A stretch of 64,000 bases of DNA from Priapulus caudatus (GCF_000485595.1 NW_014577667.1:83546-147545), one strand, 5' to 3'; counted from the stretch's first letter, positions 10,491-22,199 are shown. Notes: generated from the sequence alone by a model not told the origin. Program-made: numbers and translations.

Positions 10491-10680
10491 TAAATCAAAT
10501 GTTATATATGCAATAAATCAAATGTTATATGTGATAAATCAGATGTTATATGTGATAAATCGAATGTTATATGTGATAAATCGAATGTTATATGTGATAA
10601 ATCGAATGTTAATAGTGATAAAAATCAACCATAAACAAAATCGAATTATGAAACAAAAAACATGCCATATAGTACTAGTA
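10491..10680 (+). repeat. 21 bp tandem repeat and right inverted flank
   Basis: About six units of AATGTTATATGTGATAAATC. Next, ACCATAAACAAAATCGAATT and the inverse of the 7398-7452 sequence close an inverted-repeat-bounded block of about 3.3 kb (7398-10680). Confidence 0.7.
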
Positions 10681-10689
10681 GATGCCGTA

Positions 10690-11150
10690 TAGTAGATGCC
10701 AACTAATAGTAGAGGGCGTACATAGGCGGCAGGCCTGAATAAGCACCGAACATAAATTAATTAAAAATACTCAACACTGTTACTGTCGCTTACACAACAT
10801 ACCCCTTTATCAGTTAATAATACGAGTTCCATGCTCTATCTCCGGCTCGAAACTTTTGCCAGCTCTATGATGCGAATTTCTGCAAAGTTGTCTGAACACA
10901 TTTCAAACGCAAAAATGACCAACCGGTTGCTGTGGCTACGCCACCTGACGGATTGTCACGAATACACAACAAGACCAATTTTACTTCTAATGCCTTCTAG
11001 ACGTCTACGAGGCATCTAACTTGCGTGCATAATGCAAATTACTGCACTCTAGTGCCGAATTTCGTGGGGGAAAAAATGCCAAAAAAGGCTTTTTCTAGAG
11101 ACGAAATAGTGCAACATTGGTGAACAATTTGCAGAGGCTTACTGTTGTAT
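10690..11150. other. No recognisable feature
   Basis: No supportable coding region or repeat. Confidence 0.5.
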
Positions 11151-11159
11151 GCCTCTTAT

Positions 11160-11244
11160 ACACACATATGCGCACGCACGCACGCACGCACATACACAGC
11201 CAATGCATGGGCACGAACGATATGGATGTAAATTAATATACAGC

Positions 11245-11275
<31 letters not shown>

Positions 11276-11296
11276 TGCGTGCGTGCGTGCGTGTGT
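11160..11296 (+). repeat. GCAC, TA and GTGC microsatellites
   Basis: Short GCAC and GTGC arrays flank a TA run and are mutually complementary, so they could fold into a stem. Confidence 0.9.
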
Positions 11297-11299
11297 TTG

Positions 11300-11715
11300 C
11301 ATATATGTATAAGGAGTGAAGAAAAACAAAGCAGTGTGATGCATGCACAATATATTGCCAGAGGCTCTGATTCTATGGTGGAAATTTTCGAAAACTCTAT
11401 CGTGCGTTTTTATCTATATCTGCAGATGTTGAATGTGTATCAGAAAACCAATTACTTATGATCCTAGGGCAATGTTAACGCTAAGGGAATGTTTGCGGTA
11501 GCCTTTGAGCACAGGTTTATTGAATTTAACATGACAAATCCTAAATAGATTAGGGCCAGCCAGCGTTGGATTTTCAATAATTTTGCCTTGCAGTGTTGCA
11601 CACTCTTGTTTTTATTTACTCTTGATATATGTATATATTTATATATACTGTATATAAATGCGTATCTATGCCGTTGTTGACACTACACTGATGCTTGCTA
11701 GAGCAACCATGAGAT
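11300..11715. other. No recognisable feature
   Basis: AT-rich; nothing supportable. Confidence 0.5.
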
Positions 11716-11716
11716 A

Positions 11717-11830
11717 TAATATTATTATTATTATTATTAATTCTTTATTGCATTAATTCAGATACAAATACATGTACTGACGACAGTTTTTTTCATGGAG
11801 AAAAAATCTGATAAAAGCAATAGTGTTGAG
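11717..11830 (-). mobile_element. Possible 3' end of a retroposon
   Basis: On the minus strand the sequence runs into TGCAATAAAGAATTAATAAT and a short AAT array, with the AATAAA signal just before the tail. This is how several LINE and SINE families end. No coding remnant is recognised beyond it (to about 12240), where the plus strand becomes CT-rich. Confidence 0.35.
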
Positions 11831-12345
11831 TATAGTTAAAATGATAAAATATCTGACGGATACAGTACAATTACAATGCTATACAACATGAAGAAAAAAT
11901 ATATACAAAAAAAAACTTTAGCATATTCTGTACTAGTAAAGTGTTTAAGACAACATGAAGAAAAAATAGATACCAGAAAAAAACACTTCGGCAGAGTCTA
12001 TACAATTATAGTAATTAAGGTACACTTTAACATCATTTTGACACTCATACATACACCGTTATATACATATTACACACGCTTCTCCACTTCCCCCTCCTGC
12101 TCCACATCCCCCTTTTCGACCTTCCCTATATCTCTCACTCCTCCTCCTCCCCCTCCTTCTCCTTCACCTAGCTCGATCTCCATTACCCCCATTCCGCCTC
12201 CCCCTTTTATGTACACGCGGCTGCCGAGTATATATAGCCGCTAATTCCCACAAATCTAGTAATGCCTTTTTGATAAAAAAAATATAATATAGTATTCTAG
12301 AGTTATAACTTTTATTCCACGCAGATTTCTTAGTGCAAGTTTATA

Positions 12346-13590
12346 TGCATGGCTAACGTTTATTGATGGTTGGCACAACGTTTAATTTTACAACCTCCAA
12401 ACAGTACCTAAACTTTCAGTACTGGTTTCTAATGCCGCTTTTATACTGCGCACGACTTTAGCCCGCTTCTGAAGCGCGATAACTTTAGCTCGGGATAAAT
12501 CGTTTTATACTGCTGAAGCGGGATAACTTTAGCTCGGGATGAGTCGTTTTATACTGCGCAAGACTTTAGCCCGCTTCTGAAGCGGGATAACTTTAGCTCA
12601 GGATAAATCGTTTTATACTGCGCACGACTTTAGCCCGCTTCTGAAGCGGGATAACTTTAGCTCGGGATAAATTGTTTATACTGCCTGAAGCGGGATAACC
12701 CTTTTAGCTCGGGATAAATCGTTTTATACTGCTGAAGCGGGATAACTTTAGCTCGGGATAAGTCGTTTTATACTGCCGTTCTCGACCACCCGAGTTGCGT
12801 GCGTGACCGGCGTAATTGTCATGGTAACCTCACGTCAACAACACTTGTTTTATCAGTTCCACGCCAAATTTTAACCATTCTGATACCGGTAGCTAGAATG
12901 CTATGCTTCTCGTAATATGATCTCGATCTGCGTTTAATTGGATATCGTTTGACAATGGAGTCTATGGACATTATGCTGATCTTTGTGGTGCTAACAGCTA
13001 ACATTGGACATTGTCTGCAATTGCTGCTAGCCATGGATCCGCATTCCGGTTCGCGCGTCACGCGTCACGTGCCATTTAGAGCGGGCTAAAGTCGAGATAC
13101 GTTTATACTGACGTTAGCTCGGGTCTGAAGCGGACCTGAACCACCCCCTAGAGCGGGATAACTTTAGCTCGGGCTAAGGGTGTTTCGACCTTTTATACTG
13201 GGGTTTATCCCGCTTCGGGTCCGGACCTGAAGCGGGATAAACCCCAGTATAAAAGCGGCATAATAGGTGCATATATATGTGCAGCAAACGTTTGTTTCTA
13301 ATCATATAAAAACGTTAAATTATATGGTTAGTGTAACGTTCATGACTAACGTTTGTTAATGGTTACGACAAAGTTTATAAATAACGTTTATTTTCACCAC
13401 CTCGGAACAGATAAACGTTCAGTACTATAGTTTGTAATTAATAGGTGTGCAGCTAACGTTTGTTTCTAACCTATATATAACTTTATTTATAACGTTTGAT
13501 GAACGCGCGCGTTCTTAGAAGGTTTAATTCCAACCAAACCAAAATAAAACCAGATCATAACGTTAGGAAAACGTTATGTGTTAGCTGGGT
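12346..13590 (+). repeat. AACGTT-rich tandem repeat interrupted by a transposon
   Basis: With the element at 12434-13259 removed, CTAACGTTTATTGATGGTT at about 12353 and CTAACGTTTGTTAATGGTT at about 13342 lie roughly 163 bp apart and start two copies of one unit. Each unit contains several AACGTT palindromes and a CAGTACT motif. The second unit keeps an uninterrupted counterpart of the insertion site (near 13420-13450). Confidence 0.7.
12434..13259. mobile_element. DNA transposon remnant with subterminal repeat arrays
   Basis: The ends are GCCGCTTTTATACTG and CAGTATAAAAGCGGC, a perfect 15 bp inverted repeat. The flank reads AT on both sides, consistent with a 2 bp target duplication, and the paralogous repeat unit lacks the element. 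The left half is a tandem array of GAAGCGGGATAACTTTAGCT units (about 44-64 bp), and inverted forms lie near the right end. The central 12780-13080 stretch is non-repetitive, with only short frames. No transposase is recognised; superfamily uncertain. Confidence 0.75.
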
Positions 13591-13734
13591 ATATACCCAA
13601 CATGAAGTGGATTCGGTTAACACCTGATTGGCTATGGGTATGTGCTTCAAACGACTGTATCCAGAGACTCTATTAAATATAATGACCGATTGATTCTGGC
13701 TGCTCAATCACTGGCCAATCTTAAACATTGACCA

Positions 13735-14300
13735 TGCAGTCTTCAGCGCTTGACAATCTGTCTTGGATCAGTCTCAATTACTTGTTGATCAGTTGAATCA
13801 GTCTTGATTGCTTGTCGATCGGTCTTGAATCTTGTTGATCAATCTGGATCAGTCTTGATTGCTTGTTGATTGGTCTTGGATCAGTCTCGAATCTTGTTGA
13901 TCGGTCTTGAATCTTGTTGATCAATCTGGATCAGTCTTGATTGCTTGTTGATTGGTCTTGGATCAGTCTCGAATCTTGTTGATCGGTCTGGATCAGTCTT
14001 GATTACTCGTTGATCAGTCTCGATTGCTTGTCGATTGCTTAGGATCAGTCTCGATTGCTTAGGATCAGTCTTGTTGATCAGTCTCGATTGCTTGTCGATT
14101 GCTTAGGATCAGTCTCGATTGCTTGTCGATTGCTTAGGATCAGTCTCGATTGCTTGTCGATTGCTTAGGATCAGTCTCGATTGCTTGTCGATTGCTTAGG
14201 ATCAGTCTCGAATCTCGATTGCTTGTCGATTGCTTAGGATCAGTCTCGATTGCTTGTCGATTGCTTATAAGCAATCGACAAGCAATCGATGTGTTCGATC
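13735..14300 (+). repeat. GGATCAGTCT minisatellite
   Basis: Degenerate units containing GGATCAGTCT(C/T)GATTGCTTG, cleanest at 14030-14270 where the period is about 31-34 bp. The right end inverts: GATTGCTTATAAGCAATC forms a palindrome near 14260-14280. Confidence 0.9.
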
Positions 14301-14585
14301 GCTTGTGAGTTGCTTAAATTTTTGTAAGGGTGCACACCATAGGGTAAACGGTAAGAGTCATTGATATATATATAAATGAAGTGCAATTCTAAAAGCAGGA
14401 GGCCGTATGTATACTATATATATACTAGCATATTATGCTAGTGCATGTGGGGTTGGGTGCTAGGCGACTTGGATTCTGTGAAGGTGGGCTTTTCTATTTT
14501 GTATGTGTGATCGTCACTTTACTGTTACCTCTAATTGTTGTTTCAGCTGTCAGCTGAGCTGCATATGGGAGGACCTGTCTTGCAG

Positions 14586-14697
14586 AGGGTTTGTGTGAGA
14601 GAGGATGTCAGCCTCCAATCCTGGCATCGGCATGATGATGAGGCCGAGCTTGGATTCTCTCTCGTTCCAGGCTAGTAGAGACAAGGATGCCACGGCG
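14586..14697 (+). CDS. Candidate first coding exon, unknown protein
   Basis: ATG at 14605 opens a 31-codon frame that begins MSASNPGIGMMMRPSLDSLS. It ends in phase 0 at a consensus 5' splice site, GCG|GTAAGT (14698). Two pyrimidine-rich acceptors precede it, TTTCAG at 14541-14546 and TTGCAG at 14580-14585, so the exon may carry some 5' UTR. The frame is low-complexity in its first half and I recognise no domain. The paired splice signals and base composition make it more exon-like than its surroundings, but no continuing exon was found downstream in the window. It could be a chance arrangement. Confidence 0.4.
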
Positions 14698-14699
14698 GT

Positions 14700-16820
14700 A
14701 AGTGTCACACACCGTGCTTATCAACGTAGTAGCTGATGCTGGTACGAGGTATTGTTGTTATGGTTTGATTGTTGTTTGCTGTTGTTGTCAATTGTCGTCA
14801 TTAGTGACGTCGCTGTTGTTAGTGCTGGTGTTAAATTTGTTGAATTGCATTTGTGACGCAACAGGTGGTGCCCTCTTCTACTGTTGTAGCCGGTAGGTAG
14901 TAGGACGAAGGTTTCGATATATTGTTTATTTGGCTGGTCTGGTTTTTGGTTGTGGGACCTCATAGCAATTCCGTCGCCTGTTGTTTGAACAGCAATAAGG
15001 AGCTGTCGTTAGGCTCCTATACTTCCTTCATAGTTGCAGGGGAAGAGCATTGCAAATAATTGGGATTGTTCGATACAGCACCAAACTGTGTGATCAATAG
15101 CCGCTTGTGTGAGTAAAGTGAGAAGTCACTGCTATTCGAATTTCGGTAGCTATATTTGCTAGTAATTTAGATGTGATAAGAGGTAGTCTCCTTTATCTCT
15201 TTCTGAGCATGCCATAACTGGCATGGAAGCACAATAATTAAAAGGTGATTATCTGAAGATTGTTTACGACTAGTAGAATGTCCTGAGGGTTATCAGAAGA
15301 ATACGTGCGTGTTGGGGGTTGATTGGCTGTTTCATGGTTGATAACGATTAAGATTAAACTAAACAACAATAGCTATTCTGTATATAATGCATCTACCAGT
15401 TGGTACATTAATAGTAGGATAGGTCTCATAAAAAGTTGAAGTTGTTTTAAAAGTGAAGGCAGTTAAAGTAACGATTAGGTAAAGCATCCCTCTGTAGAAG
15501 CTAAAAAGCACTAGTGCACCAAATCGCTTGCGTGATTATCAATAATTTTTAACAAGAGAGGGAGCCACGTGTAGCAGTAAGAATATAGATATTCTGTAAT
15601 TGATTTATATGTGCGTTGATTGTTATGAGCGTGATGATTATGATCATGTGCGTTGATAATCATGAGTGAGACCACGGTTGTCATAATATGCGTTACCTAT
15701 ATAGCTCGTTAAAAGCATAGGATAAGAAAAGATAAGAGAGTTTATTTTATCACTTTCAATATCAGCAGATACAAGGATTTTTTTAACAAAATATAAATAA
15801 CGTGCTGTGAAGGGATGGCGAAAAGACCATACGGTCATCTAGTCAGCCAACCCTTAGAGAAATTAATTAAGTATAATGGCATCTGTCATAAGAATAAGAT
15901 GTATGATGAGAAATATTTGAACAAAATGTTTGTATGATAACAATAAAACAAAAGCAAAATTGAACATAATTGGAAATAGAACAAGCAGCAGACAAGAAGT
16001 TATGTACAAAATATGTTGGACACATATAAGTGAAATATATGTAGTAATCAGTACAGTACAGTAATCGAATATTTACATGTTAATAAAGAATAATTACTTA
16101 AGCATGGTTTTAGTAGCTTTAGCGTATCTATATTTATAATTATGTGTAGAAAACATTACCTCTCGTAAGTTGTACTCAGTTTGCACTTGAGTGGCAGTCG
16201 CTATAGCCACTTACCTCACTATTGTGCTAATTTTCGTCTTGGTCCATCTCTTGTATTAAACTTTATAAAGGATGTTATACATTCAAAGCTATATTTTCTT
16301 AGTAGGAATACGTTTGAAAACAGCAAAAAGTCAGCAAGCAAGTCTAATACAACTATTGTGGTAATTATTTTGACTTGGGTTGCCACAATAGCAACATCTA
16401 TTAATTTATTTTCATAGATTGTTTCACTACACATGCCTGCATACACTTATACATTATATATTGTATTTATCAGCAAAACTACTGATAATAGTCTTATATA
16501 TAGATGTTCCATGTGAATTTCATGTTTGAAATGTAATCGCAATTATGGGCACTATATGTGCATGAGGATAGAATACAAAACCCTGCCAATTATATACTAC
16601 TGATACACAGTAGATCTGATGCATGTCTGCAAGGGTTTTCATTGCCTAAATATATTTTCTGCATCAACACTCTTTTCATAACCAACTTTTTCGGAACAAC
16701 TATACTCTTGGTTTTTAGAAATGCTAGTGATTGATGATTTGAAATCCAGCAATACCCTATAACACAATGACGAATAATACATTAGAAAAAAAACAAAGCG
16801 AGCAAATGTAATTTAATGCC
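14700..16820. other. No recognisable feature (possible intron)
   Basis: TTG-rich to about 14930, then AT-rich sequence with no open frame longer than about 80 codons and no known repeat. If the 14605 exon is real this would be intronic. Confidence 0.5.
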
Positions 16821-16825
16821 TATAG

Positions 16826-16876
<51 letters not shown>

Positions 16877-16905
16877 TGCGTGCGTGTGTTTACGCGCGCG
16901 TATGT
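16826..16905 (+). repeat. TG and CGTG microsatellite
   Basis: A TG run followed by about seven GCGT units. Confidence 0.95.
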
Positions 16906-17570
16906 GCGCCCAACACGGAGAGCCGGCTCCGTACTCTGAGAACAATATATTTGTTCAAGATCAATGTACGGGAGTGGCCACTTGTTTGAAAGCACATTGA
17001 CTCGACTTAATAGCTTGACAGAACGTGGAGAAGATGATAGATTTAGTGTGTCATTTTGTTGCAAGTGTGCGTTTGCTTTCGTAGAAATCGCATTGATTTT
17101 TGCTGGAATGACGTCAGACTGCTTCTGGTATAACTACCCTAGCTGGTATGCATCACAAAAGCTTTATTCGATCATCATTACATGGCTGTAATTTGAACTG
17201 TGATGCGTGGAAACGTGCATTATTATTTTTTAAATACTTGTAAACATTGTGCGCGTGTGCCTGAAGGTGCTCAGAACTTTGCCTGAGTGTGAATGAGCTG
17301 CCATAGATATATGAGTATATATTATGGAGTGATATATATATTAACGGTTTGCAGTGTCGGCGAACAGAATGTTATTTAACAACAGAGGTTCGCCAATCGT
17401 GAGTGAATGAAGTCGCGTTCGACAGAGCGATTAATTCTGCTGAACGGCCGGTTTGTCGAATAGCGTTTCAATTAACTAGTTTCTACGTGCGCGTTGAATG
17501 AGCTATCGTCTATGGCTTCTCACGCGCGCCGAGGAACAGCTCACTAGCATATCTCTCATTGCGGTGTTCA
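16906..17570. other. No recognisable feature
   Basis: Short unrelated frames only. Confidence 0.5.
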
Positions 17571-17575
17571 GTGCA

Positions 17576-17697
17576 CTCACTCACTCACTCACTCACTCAC
17601 TCACTCACTCACTCACTCACTCACACACTCACTAACTCACTCGTTCGCTCATCCACCCACCCACCCACTCACTCACTCACTCACGTACTCACTCACT
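17576..17697 (+). repeat. ACTC tetranucleotide microsatellite
   Basis: About 25 ACTC-type units with minor interruptions. Confidence 0.95.
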
Positions 17698-18299
17698 CGG
17701 GTGAGAAAACCCCTAATTAAGTCGAGCTCGCTGGTCCATTCGCGCCGGCTCATTGATTCCGTGACGAGAGAAGACCGGCCGCGATAATTGCGGCGCTATA
17801 AGTTCCTATATACGCGCTCGGCCCGCCCGCGCGCTGACGTTCGATGATGAGTGATAATTATAATATGTAGGGAGCGAGCATCACGGGACGAGCTAGCGCG
17901 GCGTGGAGTGAGACTGAGCAGAGCAGTCGGCCAAGTAGCATCCCCGCATCGCATCACGCGGCCGCAGCGGATACGCCAGCCTCATCGTGTCGCTGGTAGC
18001 AGGGCTCATCGGGGATCAGCAGCAGTAGTAACCGCAGCCGCAGCAGCAGCAGTACCACCACCAGCACCAGCAGCCGCAGAAGCAGCAGCAGTAGCACCAG
18101 CAGCAGTAGTAGCAGTAGCACCAGCAGCAACCCCAGCAGCAGACCGGAGCAGGCTACAGTCCACGGAGTGAAACCATCGCGGTCCGCGAGAGCAAAGTGC
18201 GGGTCGCCGGCATCATACGCACACGCGCGCGCGCGTGCCCGGGCGGTAGCAGCGGCCGGCGGCGGATGCAGAGGTAGTCAGACAGGCGAGGCGAGACAA

Positions 18300-18398
18300 A
18301 ACGAAGCAGGAGTAAGAGGAGGAGTAGGAGGGGGAGGAGGAAGAGGAGAAGGAGTAGGAAGAGGAAGAGGAGGAGGAGGAGCAAGAAGAAGAAGAAGA

Positions 18399-18435
<37 letters not shown>

Positions 18436-18597
18436 GAGAGAGAGACGAAGAGAGAGACGAAGTACGTAGAGTACGTAGTAGTACGTAGTANNNNNNNNNN
18501 AGAAGAAGAAGAAGAAGAAGAAGAAGAAGAAGAAGAAGAAGAAGAAGAAGAAGAAGAAGAAGAAGAAGAAGAAGAAGAAGAAGAAGAAGAAGACGAA
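18300..18597 (+). repeat. GGA, GA and GAA arrays with assembly gap
   Basis: GGAGGA-type sequence, a GA run and a long AGA array (18501-18590) surround the gap 18491-18500. Poly-Phe and poly-Ser frames on the minus strand are repeat artefacts. The true array length is unknown. Confidence 0.95.
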
Positions 18598-18772
18598 GAT
18601 GTCGCGCCGTCCGACACCTTCGTCGTTGTGTCGCATGACGCGGTGGTGTGAACTCGGCTAACCTCTCCCGTGACAGGGCATCGCGCCGCCGCCGGAGCTT
18701 GCGCGGCGCTCGTCATCCGGAGCGGGAGTGCATCACGCGTGAGTGAGAGCGAGTGGGCGCGCGCGCGCGGGC

Positions 18773-18982
18773 ATGACGCGACGCCACCACGGCCGCCGCA
18801 CGACGGCTCGCAGGACGGCGGCCGCCGGCAGCAGCAGCCTCGCTGCGCAGCAGCTGAGAGCCAGCATCGACGGCGCCGCCGGCGTCACCGCTGACGATGA
18901 GCGCCAGCAGGAGGCGGGGGCGGCGCCCGACTGGCAGCACCACGTGTCACGACTCGCCCTGCTGCTGCTCGTACCGCACGAG
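18773..18982 (+). CDS. Candidate first coding exon in CpG island, unknown protein
   Basis: ATG at 18773 is the first ATG after an in-frame TGA at 18740. It opens 70 codons ending in phase 0 at a consensus donor, GAG|GTAAGC (18983). The product starts Arg- and Thr-rich (MTRRHHGRRTTARRTAAAG), has an Ala/Ser-rich middle, and ends with the hydrophobic stretch DWQHHVSRLALLLLVPHE. I recognise no family. A plausible acceptor (CTCTCCCGTGACAG) lies near 18677. Location in the CpG-rich block and codons rich in G/C at third positions favour a real exon. No downstream exon is identified, so the gene model is incomplete. Confidence 0.4.
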
Positions 18983-19059
18983 GTAAGCGAGGCGTCGCGC
19001 AAGCGCCGCTTTTCCTTGTTTCGTCTCGGCATGCTAGTGTAGTGGCGTGGCGGGGGCGG

Positions 19060-19985
19060 GGCGGAGGAAGGAGTAAGGAGACAGCAAGCGGGGATTGCTA
19101 AGGGAAGGACAGGGTGGTGCATTTGTAAATTGTGGCGCGGTGTTACGATTGAGTGGTACCGTTGCGCACCGTGCGCGGTTGGGTGGGGTGGGGTAGGATT
19201 TGGAATATCGTTGGTTAATAGTGAAATTTGCTGGAGTGGGCAGTGTTTAGTGGAGTGGTAGGAATGGTGCATGGCTAGAGTTTAGAGGGGTGGGACGTTC
19301 TGGTGTGAATGTAGTCATCTAGGATCGCAGAGGTGATGCATAACCAGTGGACGAGTTTTCGAGTGAATAGTGTTGTGTTGGGTGGCAGGCGTGACAGATG
19401 AGTTACTGGGTTGGCCACTAGGAAAGCGCAGGGAATGCTTGCTCACTTCAGAATATCAGGAAAGAGTCATGCAGTGTACAATATTTGAGGTAAATCAAGC
19501 TCGCTTGTGAAAGCCCGCGAGTGTATTTTTTTTTTATCCTTCTACGTGTTTGGAAATCTAGTGTGGTATCTGTACGTCAATCAAGTGCTTAAAAGTCGAA
19601 CCAAAACTTTTGAAAACAAACGATTTTTTCGCTTAAACCTTTCACGTACGCGTTCCAGACGACAAACTAGTCCACTTTTACGTAATATTAATACCAATTC
19701 TACATTAAAATCAAGAGCCCATCTACTATTGGCTAACCTACCTAGTCGGGGCTTCTGCATGTGCATGGATGTAGGTCGAGGCGTCAAGCAGGTGAGCTAC
19801 TATGTGAGTCACGCAGGTGTTGTCGTCAGTGTCAGCCGCTGCGACACGGTGACGTCATAATGAACGTTGATCGTCAACCAAAACTAACACAGCAGCAGCG
19901 TATCAACCTAGCTGCTATACTAGGTGTGCTGAGCGCGCTGCTCGCGTGCGGCAAGGATGCTGAGTGCTGGCTTGTGTCAACACAG
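19060..19985. other. No recognisable feature
   Basis: G-rich plus strand to about 19480, then mixed sequence. A 117-codon frame at 19507-19860 shows no recognisable domain. Confidence 0.5.
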
Positions 19986-19989
19986 TTTC

Positions 19990-20150
<161 letters not shown>

Positions 20151-20205
20151 AATGTCTTCCCTTGCAACTGCTGTACATCATTCGCGTTAACTAGTTTGTT
20201 CTATC

Positions 20206-20426
20206 GATTGTTTAGGAATATTGGTACGTTCCACTACTTGCCACGCATCCTTGCTGTCAATAGCCTGAAGAGAGACATTGTCTCGAAAGCTCGGTCTATG
20301 AAGAAATAATATATATTTCAAGTATTTCTTCATAGACCGAGCTTTCGAGACAATGTCTCTTCTTCAGGCTATTGACAGCAAGGATGCGTGGCAAGTAGTG
20401 GAACGTACTAATATTCCTAAACAATC
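20206..20426. repeat. Near-perfect long hairpin with hammerhead-like motif
   Basis: Arms 20206-20307 and 20324-20426 are reverse complements with only one mismatch and one 1-base indel, around a 16 base AT-rich loop. In the left arm CTGAAGA (20265-20271), a GAGAC-ATT-GTCTC stem and GAAA (20285-20288) match the conserved core of hammerhead ribozymes, which Penelope-like retroelements carry. The right arm has one extra base there. Stems I and III are not evident, so activity is doubtful. The hairpin could be a retroelement head-to-head junction or a sequencing foldback artefact. Confidence 0.75.
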
Positions 20427-20429
20427 TCT

Positions 20430-20508
20430 CTATATATATATATATATGTGTATGTGTATATATGAATATATGTATATATATATTATATATATATATATAT
20501 ATATATCA
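20430..20508 (+). repeat. TA-rich microsatellite
   Basis: TA runs with TATG interruptions. Confidence 0.9.
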
Positions 20509-20509
20509 C

Positions 20510-22180
20510 TGTCGGCTGCTCGTTGTAAATCGGTTAAATTGCAAACGTCAGCCGGAAGATACTTTGTCGGGAAGGATCGGTGTGGGTTAGCTACTGCGTA
20601 CCCTGTGTACCAGGGGATTCTCGCATATGCTCATTCGCATTTCAACGCAGTGCGCAGCACGCATTCGTTGGAAACACGAAAGCATATATAGCCGTGCGTA
20701 ATACAATTTCGTGGAAGGCGGTGGTGAGGTGAGGGGAGGGGGTGAGGGAGTTGGTAGAGGAGGGAAGGAGCGAGGCTCGCTTTATAACGGCGGCTAACTT
20801 GATCGATACGGTGTTAGGAAAAATGTCTGGGGCATTCGTATACAGCAGTATACGTTGTGTGTGCGTGCACGTGTACGTGTTATACACGTGCTTCACATGT
20901 TAGAGAACACGTTTATCGCACGCGATCAGTTAGTCACTCGTCCACGAGTAATGCAGGAAAAACGCTAGAAGGGAAACGCTTTTGTAATCGTTTCTAATAA
21001 TCCGATTTTTAATCGGAATTGCTTCTTCATCGATTCAGAATTTTATTTCGCTGCATTGCTCTCGGCTTTTGAGACCCACTGTCATTCAGCCTCCCACGCT
21101 GCTTTAACGGAGTTACTTGTGACCTTGGTTCTATTCACGATCCCCTAGGCGAGCCGATGTGAAGGCGTCGAATAAACGCTATATACCCGAGGCATCTACA
21201 CTGGTTCGTAATGGAGTAGTTAGTCGTGTGAACACGCGTGTAAGCAGGACGAACGGCAAACGCTGCTAACATTTACTCTAATTTAACGTAATTGTTTTCT
21301 CGTAGGATTTCGTGCCATACTTCACCGACATGTTTGTGTGTATACTCTCGCTTGCTGAAAATCCAACATGAAAAGAACGAAAAGACGAGTTTTTGATGGA
21401 GGCCAATTCGACTGTATGTATACAGAAACACACAAAATCAATATTAATACCAGGTTACCAGGTTAGATATACAAATTTAAACCAATAATCGTTCTGCAGC
21501 AAGAAGCGGAAGATCGACTCTCGCCTAAGAATTTGGCGACGACGTTCGAATAACGTTAATTGCGTTAACATGCTCTCGTTACACGGTAAGTGAAGAAGAG
21601 CGCAACCATGAAGCAAATGTGATCGCTCTTGTACGGTTGGGGGCGCGGTATTGTGGCGCCCCCATGCAGCCCGCAGGAAACCTTGTTCCCGTAGATTGTA
21701 CGAGCAGTTGTGATATCGTCCCCCGTTGAGCCTGCGCGCTTTGATGCTCGTAAAGAGGCTAGAATTTATATCAATGGCAAGACAAATATCGTTGTAATCT
21801 TGTAGTTTGCAAATATTGAGCGGCTGCAGTTGCACGCCCAGACGCTTTTCTGTAACAGATGGGTTTATTGTAACGGATACGTTTCTGTTACGGACGGTGT
21901 ATATGGTACCAGAAACTTTACTGTAGGATATGCTGTCATGTAACCGATGATTTAGTGTGACAGCAGCGTAGGTGCGGTTGATGCTCAGCTCTCCATTGGC
22001 CATCTTCTTCTTGTGGCTAAAGCATTCTTCGGACAGACTTTTTTTTGTCTGCTCTGGAAGACCATTTCCTGTTGGTGGTTCCTTCCTGTAGTAGTTTCAT
22101 TTCTGGTATTTTGTTTCCCGCGATTGATGTTTTTACCGTGGTAGTTTCCTTAATTCCTCCGGCATTCTATTTGCTGTGAT
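20510..22180. other. Mostly featureless; one unassigned frame
   Basis: Contains an open frame of 182 codons on the minus strand (described separately). Otherwise nothing supportable. From about 22040 the sequence becomes rich in TTTCCTG motifs leading into the 34 bp minisatellite. Confidence 0.5.
21455..22003 (-). CDS. Unassigned 182-codon open frame
   Basis: The frame starts MANGELSINRTYAAVTLNH and ends FLLQNDYWFKFVYLTW. It has a balanced residue composition, several possible N-glycosylation sites and no repeat content, unlike most long frames in this window. I recognise no domain, signal peptide or splice context. It may be a chance frame or a decayed exon. Confidence 0.2.
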   Translation of the reverse strand: MANGELSINRTYAAVTLNHRLHDSISYSKVSGTIYTVRNRNVSVTINPSVTEKRLGVQLQPLNICKLQDYNDICLAIDINSSLFTSIKARRLNGGRYHNCSYNLREQGFLRAAWGRHNTAPPTVQERSHLLHGCALLHLPCNESMLTQLTLFERRRQILRRESIFRFLLQNDYWFKFVYLTW

Positions 22181-22199
22181 TAATTTGTTTCTGCAGTAG

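Larger units (their letters stand above)
17720..19060 (+). promoter_or_regulatory. CpG-rich block, candidate promoter region
   Basis: G+C and CpG density rise sharply above the AT-rich surroundings (GCGCGC runs, GGCCGGCGGCGG). The block contains CAG-rich sequence (18040-18140), a GA/GAA array and a 10-N gap, and ends just after the candidate exon at 18773-18982. In animals such islands often mark promoters and first exons. No TATA element is evident. Confidence 0.5.

Noticed and set aside
18154-18716. Poly-Phe and poly-Ser frames across the gap
   Set aside because: They translate the GAA array and Ns; there is no non-repeat domain.
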